Part shown: positions 7,689 to 15,825 of the stretch, one piece after another
How positions within the stretch are numbered: position 1 is the first letter of the stretch
Layout of the letters: every line of letters begins with the position of its first letter
DNA from: an uncultured Clostridium sp.
GTDB taxonomy: Bacteria > Bacillota > Clostridia > Clostridiales > Clostridiaceae
Assembly (NCBI GenBank): GCA_900547475.1
Contig: URGW01000032.1
Location: forward strand, 1 to 47,004
Direction: 5' to 3'
Length of the DNA stretch: 47,004 nt
The notes under the pieces: generated by a model
Seen by the model: the letters and a program-made list of their open reading frames with translations, nothing else
Database searches by the model: none
Told to the model about the DNA's origin: nothing
Made by a program: the position numbers and the translations under genes

Positions 7689-9902
7689 TTACTTATTTAT
7701 ATTTTCTACCTTAGTTACTATTTTTCTTAAAGCCCAGCTTTTTGCTTGATAATCACCATTAAGTTCTCCAATATCAAGTCCTATATACATAAGCTCATCT
7801 CCACCGAAAACTTCTCCAGTTTCACTAACTTCATATAATGAATTTTCATCTAAAGCCTTTAACTTTAGTCTCTTTGGTAATACATTAGCTTCTGCATATT
7901 TCTTAACATAACTTACTACAAGATTATTTCCATCCTTAGATATATTCATCCAAGCAGTTTCATTACTATCAAAAGCACTCTTTAATCTATATAAATCTCC
8001 AAATTGAATAGTTTTTCTAATATTCTTATAGAATTCAACTTGTGATTTTACTTCTTGCTTTTCTTCATCTGTCATTTTTGTTACATCCAGTTCGTATCCA
8101 AAACTTCCTTCCATAGCCACTACTCCTCTAGTATGAAGAGGTGTTATTCTATGAACTTGATGATTAGGAACTGCTGAAACATGGCTTCCCATTGTACTAG
8201 TTGGGTATACTAATGAAGTTCCTTCTTGAATTTTTAATCTCTCTATAGCATCCGTATCATCACTTGTCCAAGTTTGAGGCATATAATATAACATTCCAGC
8301 ATCAAATCTTCCACCTCCACCTGAGCAGCTTTCAAATAAAATATTTGGAAAATTAGTAGTTATATTTTCTAATATTTTATATAAACCTAACATATATCTA
8401 TGAGCAATTTCTTTTTGTTTTTTAGCTGGCCATGCTGCTGATCCTATCTCTGTCATATTTCTATTCATATCCCATTTAACATATGATATAGGTGCTGATT
8501 TTAATACATTGGTAAGCATTTCAATTATAGCATCACAAACTTCATCTCTAGATAAATCTAATATAAGTTGCTTTCTTGCTTCTGATCTTAATCTTCCATC
8601 AATATGAATACACCAATCTGGATGTTCTTCATATAACTTGCTCTTTGGAGAAATCATTTCTGGTTCAAACCATAGCCCAAATTGCATTCCCATTTCATTT
8701 ATATCTTTAACTAATGAATTTAATCCACCTTTAAGCTTTTCTTCGTTTACAAACCAATCTCCAAGTGAGCAATCATCATTATTTCTTTCACCAAACCAGC
8801 CATCATCTAAAACAAACAATTCTATTCCAAGCTTACTAGACTCTTTAGCTATATTCTTGATTTTTTCATCATTGAAATCAAAATATGTTGCTTCCCAGTT
8901 ATTTATAAGTATTGGCCTTTCCTTATCTCTATGAGTTCCCCTACACAGTCTTTCTCTATATAAATCATGATAAATGTGAGACATACCAGTTAATCCATTA
9001 GGTGAATATACCATAACAACTTCTGGCGTTTGGAACTCTTCTCCTGATTCTAAGTTCCAAGTAAAATCAAATGGATTTATACCAATTTGAGTTCTTGCAT
9101 TACTATGCATATCAACTTCAACATTAGCTAAGAAATTTCCACTATAAACTAAATTAAATCCATAAACCTCCCCTTTATCCTCCGTTGTATCTTTACTTAC
9201 TAACGCTATAAATGGATTCTGAGCATGGCTACTTGCTCCTCTTCTACTTTCTACACATTGTCCACCATTTCTTAATGGAGTTCTAATTATATGTCTTTCT
9301 CTAGCCCAAGATCCTGATAATTGAATTAAATCAAAATCACTATGTCTAAAGTCAACATTTGCACTTAAAGCTCTTAATATATCTACTTCTTTCTCACTAT
9401 CATTTATAATTCTACAACTTCTTGTTATAGCATCATAATTTTCGAATACGGTATATGATAATACTACCTTTAACCCTACTAATTCATCCTTTAAAGTTAT
9501 TTCTAAAGTTTCTGCTTCATCTTCATTTTCAACATAAGTTGCTGGTAACCCTTGAAGTTCTTTCTTTCCTTTATATATTTCATGACTATAATATCTAAAA
9601 TCTGTTACAGTTGTTCCATTTGCCAATTTTATTTGAACTGCTGGTGAACGTAAATCTGGATTTCCATAGCTTGGATACTCTTGCGGTATTACCTCTAGAT
9701 GAAGTTCATCTCTATTGTCTAAATCAGCTAAAAAACTTCCACAAGGTCTTTTCTTCACTACATAATCTATTTTATTAGAATTAATCTTCCTTCCCCAATA
9801 CAAATTAATTAAATGACCAGTTTCTAAAACTCTCATTACATAACTTGTTTTCTTTGACTTAATATGAAATAGTCTATTTTCTTTATTAAATATAATTCCC
9901 AT
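7689..9902 (-). CDS. Alpha-galactosidase, glycoside hydrolase family 36
   Basis: The enzyme hydrolyses terminal alpha-1,6-galactose from melibiose, raffinose or stachyose. The 737-residue length is typical of bacterial GH36 group I enzymes. An N-terminal beta-sandwich (about 1-330) precedes a TIM barrel. Visible active-site features are LDDGWFG (about 365-371), the nucleophile aspartate in YVKWDMNRN (Asp478), the SCSGGGGRFD glycine-rich loop (about 525-534) and the acid/base aspartate in WTSDDTD (Asp548). There is no signal peptide, so it acts in the cytoplasm on imported sugar. The ATG follows AGGAGG. It is transcribed from its own promoter with the shared regulator box. Confidence 0.96.
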   Translation of the reverse strand: MGIIFNKENRLFHIKSKKTSYVMRVLETGHLINLYWGRKINSNKIDYVVKKRPCGSFLADLDNRDELHLEVIPQEYPSYGNPDLRSPAVQIKLANGTTVTDFRYYSHEIYKGKKELQGLPATYVENEDEAETLEITLKDELVGLKVVLSYTVFENYDAITRSCRIINDSEKEVDILRALSANVDFRHSDFDLIQLSGSWARERHIIRTPLRNGGQCVESRRGASSHAQNPFIALVSKDTTEDKGEVYGFNLVYSGNFLANVEVDMHSNARTQIGINPFDFTWNLESGEEFQTPEVVMVYSPNGLTGMSHIYHDLYRERLCRGTHRDKERPILINNWEATYFDFNDEKIKNIAKESSKLGIELFVLDDGWFGERNNDDCSLGDWFVNEEKLKGGLNSLVKDINEMGMQFGLWFEPEMISPKSKLYEEHPDWCIHIDGRLRSEARKQLILDLSRDEVCDAIIEMLTNVLKSAPISYVKWDMNRNMTEIGSAAWPAKKQKEIAHRYMLGLYKILENITTNFPNILFESCSGGGGRFDAGMLYYMPQTWTSDDTDAIERLKIQEGTSLVYPTSTMGSHVSAVPNHQVHRITPLHTRGVVAMEGSFGYELDVTKMTDEEKQEVKSQVEFYKNIRKTIQFGDLYRLKSAFDSNETAWMNISKDGNNLVVSYVKKYAEANVLPKRLKLKALDENSLYEVSETGEVFGGDELMYIGLDIGELNGDYQAKSWALRKIVTKVENINK

Positions 9903-9933
9903 ATTATCCTCCTAATATATCCTTTTCTGCTTG

Positions 9934-9947
9934 ACACAACGTTTTCA
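9934..9947 (-). promoter_or_regulatory. cre-like CcpA site upstream of the alpha-galactosidase gene
   Basis: On the minus strand TGAAAACGTTGTGT matches 12 of 14 positions of the cre consensus TGWAANCGNTNWCA. It lies just downstream of the start expected from the -10 at 9960-9965, which suits catabolite repression by a roadblock. Confidence 0.5.
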
Positions 9948-9959
9948 CAATGTACTATT

Positions 9960-10021
9960 ATTATACTTATATACTGATATAAAAACTATGATTATTTGTT
10001 ACTAATACATGTCTAAATGTT
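9960..10021 (-). promoter_or_regulatory. Alpha-galactosidase promoter with AraC-regulator box
   Basis: The box ACATGTCTAAATGTT (10007-10021) lies 41 bases upstream of the -10 TATAAT (9960-9965). No good -35 is present. The geometry is identical to the other two promoters of the locus. Confidence 0.72.
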
Positions 10022-10031
10022 GTATAATGCA

Positions 10032-10083
10032 AATAAGATAACACATAAATTATATTACACTCCAATTTATGTATTATCTTATT
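10032..10083 (-). terminator. Hairpin after the nitroreductase gene
   Basis: AATAAGATAACACATAAATT (10032-10051) pairs with 10064-10083 at 19 of 20 positions, downstream of the nitroreductase stop. The T run on the minus strand is poor, so it may be a weak terminator or an mRNA 3' stabilising hairpin. Confidence 0.55.
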
Positions 10084-10128
10084 TAAATCTAAATCATTAT
10101 ATATTTTTTAATTATTAGAGGCTAACTT

Positions 10129-10674
10129 CTATCTAACAATTAAGCTTCTTCCCGAAACTCTTTTTGGCTCAACACTTTGATTTGCTGAATATCCTATAGC
10201 TGCACAACCAATTATATCAAAATCTGATGGTATATGACATCTATCAAGTACACTTCTTACTAAAGGCGAATTACAAGTATCACCTAATTGATTTATCCAG
10301 CAAGATCCTAATCCTAAAGAAGTTGCTGCTAAAAATATATTTTCTAATCCTGCTGAACCATCTGTATAAAAATATTTATAATCTTTTTTTGCAGAAACTA
10401 TTATAAGAGTAGGTGCATTATAATAGAAATTATAGTTTTCATTAGAACCTCTTTCATCTCCTCTTTGCTTAAATACTTCTTTTACTGCATCATTTAACTC
10501 TTTTAAAATCTCCTTATTTTGAATAGCTGTATAATAACACCCTTGTTTATTCATACCACTTGGTCCACATAAAGCACATTCTAATATTTCATTTAAAATT
10601 TCAGTTTCTACTTGTACATCTGTATAAGCTCTACAACTTCTTCTTGATTTAATATTTTTTATAACCTCATTCAC
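10129..10674 (-). CDS. Nitroreductase-family protein (FMN oxidoreductase)
   Basis: This 181-residue protein of the nitroreductase superfamily uses FMN and NAD(P)H to reduce nitro or quinone-like compounds. The IKSRRSCRAYTD start (about residues 7-18) carries the conserved SRRS phosphate-binding pattern. The centre shows APTLIIVSA and the ATSLGLGSCWINQ stretch (about 116-128) typical of the family. It starts at GTG 10674, seven bases after GGAGGG. It precedes nothing obvious on the same strand apart from the kinase-fold gene 31 bases upstream, with which it may be co-transcribed. The natural substrate cannot be told. Confidence 0.9.
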   Translation of the reverse strand: MNEVIKNIKSRRSCRAYTDVQVETEILNEILECALCGPSGMNKQGCYYTAIQNKEILKELNDAVKEVFKQRGDERGSNENYNFYYNAPTLIIVSAKKDYKYFYTDGSAGLENIFLAATSLGLGSCWINQLGDTCNSPLVRSVLDRCHIPSDFDIIGCAAIGYSANQSVEPKRVSGRSLIVR

Positions 10675-10705
10675 CTAAATTCCCTCCAATTTTTACTTTC
10701 TATTT

Positions 10706-11722
10706 TTATATAAATAATTTAATTATTTTACTTTCATTCTCACTTACCCACTTGCATAAGGTAACTGCTTTTATAATTTGTTCCCTAAGTATTTCTGTTG
10801 CAGACATAAAACTATTACTAATTCCATCATTATATCTAACAAGAAAATGTACAATTACATCTAATCTTCTAAGCATAATAAGCTTTGGCACTACTTTTAT
10901 TTCATCTATTGTTAAATTAATACTTTCCTTATATCCATCAATAAATCTTTTCATACACTTAAATTTAAACTCGTCACTATTTTTATTTGAAATAGCTTCT
11001 GATAAGCATATAGCTAAATCCATAGCTCTTAAATCTCTAGCAACAAATTCAAAATCTAATACTGCCGAAATATTATTATTCTCATCTTCTAAAACATTAG
11101 ATGCATTAATATCACCATGAATTAATTGGTGTGGCAAGTTTCTCAACCCTGGAATACTATCCTTAAACTTTATAAAATAGCTACTTAAATCAACTAACTC
11201 ATTCTTTTCTTCATTAAATTCCTCAGGAGGATTAAGACAAAACTCTATAACTTTATTTAATGGGCATTTAGGATAAGATTTTTCTAATTCATAACATGGA
11301 GAATATATTGCATTTTTTTCAATATTAATCTCTCCTAGTTCTCTTGTTATTTCGCCAACAACCATTCCTAAACTATAAAATTGCTCAACAGTTTCTAAGT
11401 TAGGATTCCTTCCCTTAATCATCTTTGCCATTGATACTAATTTTCCATCAGAGCTTATTCCTATTGTACTTCCATTTAAATTTTCCTTAGGTTTAGGTAT
11501 ATTGAAACTTAAGCTTCTCTCCCCTAAAGCTTTTAAAACTGCATGTTCATAATTAACTTTTTCATTATCATTATGACTTTCATATATTCTTAAAATAAAC
11601 TCTTCATTATCTATAACTATGAATTTAGTTGTATTATTCATACCACTAGATCCTTTTTTCACATAATAATTTTCACTTTCAAAGTATTGCTTAACTATTT
11701 TATTAATATATAGTTTATCCAT
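10706..11722 (-). CDS. Aminoglycoside phosphotransferase-fold kinase
   Basis: This 338-residue protein has the APH/choline-kinase fold. The catalytic loop LIHGDINASNVL (about residues 202-213) and the metal-binding DFEFVARD (about 225-232) are both intact. The N-terminal region shows a nucleotide-binding lobe (IDNEEFILRIYE). Family members phosphorylate small alcohols or amino sugars, including homoserine and choline, and some are spore-coat CotS-like proteins. Nothing here shows antibiotic resistance. The gene lies between a Dabb protein and a nitroreductase on the same strand with gaps of about 25-31 bases, a probable operon. Substrate unknown. Confidence 0.82.
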   Translation of the reverse strand: MDKLYINKIVKQYFESENYYVKKGSSGMNNTTKFIVIDNEEFILRIYESHNDNEKVNYEHAVLKALGERSLSFNIPKPKENLNGSTIGISSDGKLVSMAKMIKGRNPNLETVEQFYSLGMVVGEITRELGEINIEKNAIYSPCYELEKSYPKCPLNKVIEFCLNPPEEFNEEKNELVDLSSYFIKFKDSIPGLRNLPHQLIHGDINASNVLEDENNNISAVLDFEFVARDLRAMDLAICLSEAISNKNSDEFKFKCMKRFIDGYKESINLTIDEIKVVPKLIMLRRLDVIVHFLVRYNDGISNSFMSATEILREQIIKAVTLCKWVSENESKIIKLFI

Positions 11723-11747
11723 TTAATTCTCCCTTGTATGTCTTATT

Positions 11748-12038
11748 TTATACCTCATAATCCATACACATTCTATTACATGTAACACTTCTAACAAAAC
11801 TTGCAACCTTAACATGTTCCTCATGAACTTGGTAATTATTTAATGCATCTACATTTTCAAAGATACTATTTAACATTATATCAGCATTACTTCCTGCTAT
11901 TGGGTTAGTGATAACCTCAATTTCAACAATCCCTGGTATTTTATTTTTTAATTCTTCAAGTCCATTTTTTATTTTTAGTTTATCCTCTTCACTACCCTTC
12001 CCCTCTTGAAAATTCCACAAAATAATATGTTTAATCAT
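11748..12038 (-). CDS. Dabb-family protein (stress-responsive alpha/beta barrel)
   Basis: This 96-residue protein is a single Dabb domain, a dimeric ferredoxin-like barrel. It begins with the typical MIKHIILWNF and ends with the conserved HEEHVKVASFVRSV region (about 72-85). Family members have been linked to stress response and to small-molecule cyclisation or isomerisation, so no precise role can be given. The ATG follows GGAGAGGG. It is the first gene of a likely three-gene operon with the kinase-fold and nitroreductase genes. Confidence 0.85.
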   Translation of the reverse strand: MIKHIILWNFQEGKGSEEDKLKIKNGLEELKNKIPGIVEIEVITNPIAGSNADIMLNSIFENVDALNNYQVHEEHVKVASFVRSVTCNRMCMDYEV

Positions 12039-12154
12039 ATAGACCCTCTCCTCTTACAATAATTTATATATTAATTATACCAAATATGGTGTAACTTTTA
12101 AATTTAGCTTCAAAGAGATATATTAAGATAATAGAACATTTTCTTATAACATCT

Positions 12155-12206
12155 AAAAATCACACCAACTAATAGATAATATAATCTGTTAATTGATGTG
12201 ACTTTT
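12155..12206 (-). terminator. Terminator of the feo operon
   Basis: A long hairpin with a few G-T pairs joins ATCACACCAACTAATAGAT (from 12159) to AATCTGTTAATTGATGTGAC (12183-12202), directly after the feoB stop. On the minus strand it is followed by TTTTTAGATG. Confidence 0.75.
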
Positions 12207-12209
12207 ATC

Positions 12210-14360
12210 TTATACCAATCCTAATAATCGTACAACGCTTGTAAACACAAAACAAATAATAACTCCCATTACCGTTGGAACTAGAAATGATACTGCTGTC
12301 CACTTCCAACTTTGAGTTTCTTTCCTTATAGTTAAACAAGTGGTACTACAAGGCCAATGCATAAGCGAAAATAACATTACACATACAGCAGTAAGCCATG
12401 TCCATCCATTAGAAATAAGTAAAGCTCTTAATTCAGTAAAACTTTCTAACTCTAACATACTTCCTGTAGCCATATAACTCATAATTATTATTGGTACTAC
12501 TATTTCATTGGCTGGAAATCCTAAAATAAATGCCATTAATATATATCCATCTAATCCTATTGCTTGTGCAAAAGGATTTAAGAAATTAGCACAATGTGTT
12601 AACAAGCTCATATCTCCAACTGTTACATTAGCCATAAGCCAAATAACTATTCCAGCAGGTGCTGCAACGCTTATAGCCCTACCGAGAACAAATAACGTTC
12701 TATCAAATATAGACCTAACTATAACCTTTCCTATTTGTGGCTTACGATAAGGTGGTAACTCTAGTGTGAAAGAAGATGGAACTCCTTTAAGAATAGTTTT
12801 AGAAAGAACCTTTGACATCATTAAAGTCATGAAAACTCCTAAAAGAATTACCCCTACTAATAAAACAGTTGATATTACTGACTTAAAAGGTCCTATAAAC
12901 ATTCCAGCAAAAAACATTGTTATTATAGCTATAAGAGTAGGAAATCTACCATTACAAGGCACAAAATTATTTGTAATAATTGCAATTAGTCTTTCTCTTG
13001 GAGAATCTATTATTCTACATCCAATTATACCTGCTGCATTACATCCAAACCCCATACACATAGTAAGTGCTTGTTTTCCGCAAGCGCATGATTTTTTAAA
13101 GAAATTATCTAAATTAAAAGCTATTCTAGGAAGATAACCTAAATCCTCAAGTAATGTGAATAAAGGAAAAAATATCGCCATTGGTGGCAACATAACCGCA
13201 ACTACCCAAGCTAAGGTTTTATACATACCTTGAACTAAAATTCCTTCAACCCAGGCTGGTGCTCCAATCCAGACAAAAAATTCACTTAACCTATCCTGTA
13301 TCCAAAATAACCCATCAGATAAAAGTTGGGAAGGATAATTTGCACCAGTTATTGTTAACCAAAAAATAACACCTAAAAGTAATATCATTATTGGTATACC
13401 AAACTTCTTTGAAGTCAAAATCTTATCTACTTTTCTATCTGTAGCATTATACTCTTCCTTTCTAAAAGAAACTACGCTCTTACTAATCTTTTCTGATTTC
13501 TTAACTATAACTGAAACTATCTCATCTCTAAGTACTTCACAATTTATTCCATTAGTGTTTAAGTATTCTCTTCCGTTTCTAATCCCTTCAATAACTTCTT
13601 TATCTTTAGTTATATCAAAGCCCAAATATTTACTTATATAATCTAATAACGAGATATCATTTTCTAGTAATTTTAATGCAAGCCATCGTGAGTTAAGTTT
13701 ACTTTTAATCATTTCATTTAGTTTTTCTTCTATTATCGAGATAGCAATTTCTATTCTTTCATCATAATTAATTTTAACTGGATTTGAAATAATTTTATTA
13801 AATGTAACATTATATATAGAATCCATCAATTCATTTAAACCTTGTCCTAAATTAGCACTAGTACCTATAGTCGGTATCCCTAGTAGCAATGATAACTTAA
13901 CTAAGTCTACTGTTATACCTTTTCTTTTAGCCTCATCCATAAGATTAACACAAACTATAACTTTATCAGTTATTTCTATTGTTTGAAGAACTAAATTTAA
14001 ATTTCTCTCAAGGCATGTTGCATCTACAACAATTACAGTAACATCTGGATTCCCAAAACATATAAAATCTCTTGCAACTTCTTCCTCTTCTGAATTTGCC
14101 ATTAATGAGTAGGTACCTGGAATATCAACTAATATAAATTCCTTATTCCTATGATTATATTTGCCTGTAGCATTTGTTACCGTCTTTCCTGGCCAATTTC
14201 CAGTGTGTTGCTTTAAACCTGTTAAATTATTAAACACAGTACTTTTTCCAACATTAGGATTACCAGCAAGTGCAACTATTTTTTCATCTTCAGATTCTTT
14301 AGTTATCTTTAACTTTTCATCTATGACATGAACTCCTGTTGACTGTTTTGTTAGTCCCAT
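12210..14360 (-). CDS. feoB: Ferrous iron transport protein B
   Basis: FeoB imports Fe2+ across the cytoplasmic membrane. The N-terminal GTPase has G1 GNPNVGKST (33-41), G3 DIPGTYS, and G4 NLMDEAKRKG. The C-terminal half carries the two Gate domains with about ten membrane segments and the cysteine-rich conserved stretch KSCACGKQALTMCMGFGCNA. The length of 716 residues is typical of clostridial FeoB. It follows feoA with an 84-base gap and ends in a hairpin terminator. The ATG follows TTTGGAGGA. The divergent DtxR/MntR-type regulator suggests metal-dependent control, though I see no convincing DtxR-type box. Confidence 0.97.
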   Translation of the reverse strand: MGLTKQSTGVHVIDEKLKITKESEDEKIVALAGNPNVGKSTVFNNLTGLKQHTGNWPGKTVTNATGKYNHRNKEFILVDIPGTYSLMANSEEEEVARDFICFGNPDVTVIVVDATCLERNLNLVLQTIEITDKVIVCVNLMDEAKRKGITVDLVKLSLLLGIPTIGTSANLGQGLNELMDSIYNVTFNKIISNPVKINYDERIEIAISIIEEKLNEMIKSKLNSRWLALKLLENDISLLDYISKYLGFDITKDKEVIEGIRNGREYLNTNGINCEVLRDEIVSVIVKKSEKISKSVVSFRKEEYNATDRKVDKILTSKKFGIPIMILLLGVIFWLTITGANYPSQLLSDGLFWIQDRLSEFFVWIGAPAWVEGILVQGMYKTLAWVVAVMLPPMAIFFPLFTLLEDLGYLPRIAFNLDNFFKKSCACGKQALTMCMGFGCNAAGIIGCRIIDSPRERLIAIITNNFVPCNGRFPTLIAIITMFFAGMFIGPFKSVISTVLLVGVILLGVFMTLMMSKVLSKTILKGVPSSFTLELPPYRKPQIGKVIVRSIFDRTLFVLGRAISVAAPAGIVIWLMANVTVGDMSLLTHCANFLNPFAQAIGLDGYILMAFILGFPANEIVVPIIIMSYMATGSMLELESFTELRALLISNGWTWLTAVCVMLFSLMHWPCSTTCLTIRKETQSWKWTAVSFLVPTVMGVIICFVFTSVVRLLGLV

Positions 14361-14444
14361 ACTTATTCCTCCAAATAAAAAATTTTATTTAATTTATTAA
14401 AATAGTAATTTAATTTATTTTTTATAAATACTCTTAAAATAAGG

Positions 14445-14693
14445 TTATATTTTTTCAACTAAAATTTGAGAAGCATCTTCTGATCTCAATGCTATTACAG
14501 CACCACGTATGAAATAAGCTATTGGATCACCTGATGGACTTTGCTCAAGTGCCATTACCTCAGTACCATTTATCAATCCAAGATCCAACAACCTTCTTCT
14601 TATTGCTCCATATGCAATAAGAGAATTCACTTTGCACTTATATCCTAGGGGTAACTCACTTAATGGTATAACATTATTTAATTGTTTTTCCAT
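14445..14693 (-). CDS. feoA: Ferrous iron transport protein A
   Basis: This 82-residue SH3-like cytoplasmic protein assists FeoB. The family pattern is clear: IPLSELPLGYKCKV near the N-terminus, then RRRLLDLGLINGTEV (about 32-46) and IAYFIRGAVIALRSEDA (about 57-73). The ATG follows AAAAAGGAG. It is the first gene of the feoAB operon and is divergent from the metalloregulator. Confidence 0.95.
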   Translation of the reverse strand: MEKQLNNVIPLSELPLGYKCKVNSLIAYGAIRRRLLDLGLINGTEVMALEQSPSGDPIAYFIRGAVIALRSEDASQILVEKI

Positions 14694-14833
14694 TTTAATA
14701 ATCTCCTTTTTGGTTTTCTATTTTTTATTTAAGTTTAATGAAAAAATCTTTCCCTAGTCTAACATATGCACATAAATATCACTGTGCCACGTTACATGTA
14801 AAAATTTGTATTAATTTTAAAGAGGTGATACTA
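14694..14833. promoter_or_regulatory. Divergent control region between feoA and the metalloregulator
   Basis: These 140 bases must hold both promoters. They contain a GCACA (14768-14772)/TGTGC (14783-14787) dyad and the perfect palindrome TTACATGTAA (14792-14801). Either could be an operator, but neither matches a DtxR or MntR box that I know. The AAAGAGGTGAT ribosome binding site of the regulator ends at 14829. Confidence 0.4.
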
Positions 14834-15310
14834 ATAAGTAAAGATTTTCATACAGTAAAAGGATATGAAATGATAAATGCAGCCAATAAGTTACTAACGC
14901 CTTCTATGGAAGACTATTTAGAGATGATTTATAGATGTAGTTTAAAAAATACATATATAAGATTAAATCAAGTTGCACAGATGTTAAATGTTAAAGATTC
15001 ATCAGCATCTAAGATGATGCAAAAACTTGGAAGCTTATCTCTGATAAAATATCAAAGATACGGATTAATAGTATTAACAGATAAAGGCACAGAAATTGGA
15101 GCTTTTCTTTATGAAAGGCATAATATAATAGAAACTTTTTTAAAGAACCTTAGTCAAAGAAATGATGTACTTACAGAAACTGAATTAATGGAACATGTAA
15201 TAAAATCAGAGACAGTTGAAGATTTAAAAATTTTTAATAATTTTTTAAAACAAAATCCAGCTATACACCAAAAATATTTAACTTTTAGAAATAATATTAA
15301 GAATACCTAA
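14834..15310 (+). CDS. DtxR/MntR-family metal-dependent regulator, apparent ATA start
   Basis: This is a winged-helix regulator (158 residues from 14834). The metal-binding pattern of MntR is fully present: Asp and Glu in SMEDYLEMIY, His in ERHNIIETF, and Glu, Glu and His in ETELMEHV. No C-terminal SH3 domain is present, as in MntR. The start is odd. A near-perfect AAAGAGGTGAT site lies exactly four bases before an in-frame ATA at 14834, giving (M)SKDFHTVKGYE, which I recall as the usual beginning of clostridial homologues. The first ATG after it is at 14870 with only AAGG upstream. It probably controls the divergent feoAB. Confidence 0.88.
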   Translation: MSKDFHTVKGYEMINAANKLLTPSMEDYLEMIYRCSLKNTYIRLNQVAQMLNVKDSSASKMMQKLGSLSLIKYQRYGLIVLTDKGTEIGAFLYERHNIIETFLKNLSQRNDVLTETELMEHVIKSETVEDLKIFNNFLKQNPAIHQKYLTFRNNIKNT

Positions 15311-15475
15311 AATATTTATATAACTATAATCTTAAAACTTTATTAACCGCAAGTACATTAATACCTAAAATCACTTTAGCTATATTGATAAAATAAAAAA
15401 TCTGCTTCATAGACTGTGTATTTCTAGTAATTTTTAAAGTTATCTACAATTCTTTAGCAAATATAATTTCATAAA

Positions 15476-15504
15476 AAAAGACGAATGTTAAACATTCGTC
15501 TTTT
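15476..15504 (-). terminator. Terminator of the tRNA operon
   Basis: AAAAGACGAATGTT (15476-15489) is perfectly complementary to AACATTCGTCTTTT (15491-15504), directly after the CCA end of tRNA-Val. The minus strand continues in a T run. Confidence 0.9.
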
Positions 15505-15579
15505 GGTGGAAACAACAGGGATCGAACCTGTGACCCTCTGCTTGTAAGGCAGATGCTCTCCCAGCTGAGCTATGCTTCC
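15504..15579 (-). tRNA. tRNA-Val (anticodon UAC)
   Basis: A 76-base cloverleaf reads GGAAGCA at the 5' end and ends in an encoded CCA (complement of 15504-15506). The anticodon loop is CTTACAA, giving UAC. The T arm contains GGTTCGATC. It is the second gene of a two-tRNA operon. Confidence 0.97.
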
Positions 15580-15592
15580 AAATTTAATTTTA

Positions 15593-15667
15593 TGGTGACC
15601 CCTAGGGGAATCGAACCCCTGTTACCACCGTGAAAGGGTGGTGTCTTGACCGCTTGACCAAGGGGCC
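15593..15667 (-). tRNA. tRNA-Glu (anticodon UUC)
   Basis: A 75-base cloverleaf begins GGCCCCT, pairing with AGGGGTC, and has an encoded CCA (complement of 15593-15595). The anticodon loop is CTTTCAC, giving UUC. It lies 13 bases upstream of tRNA-Val on the same transcript. Confidence 0.97.
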
Positions 15668-15712
15668 ATAATATATTTTTATTTAAATAATCTTTTCGTA
15701 ACTCGCTTATTA

Positions 15713-15741
15713 AATATAATATATATTTAATATTATGTCAA
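15713..15741 (-). promoter_or_regulatory. Sigma-A promoter of the tRNA operon
   Basis: On the minus strand TTGACA (complement of 15736-15741) and TATATT (complement of 15713-15718) are separated by 17 bases. The expected start near 15706 leaves a leader of about 40 bases before tRNA-Glu. Confidence 0.85.
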
Positions 15742-15825
15742 CACTTTTTAAACATAATATTTTATATAAAAATAAAAGCTGATAATTTACTTTAATTTAT
15801 TATCAACCTTCATTAATATATTAAA

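Noticed and set aside
10706..11722. Aminoglycoside resistance gene
   Set aside because: Only the general APH kinase fold is visible; these are common metabolic or spore-related kinases in clostridia and no resistance context is present.
15780..15805. Hairpin after the metallo-beta-lactamase-fold gene
   Set aside because: Only TGATAA/TTATCA pairs well and the stem is too AT-rich and short to call a terminator.
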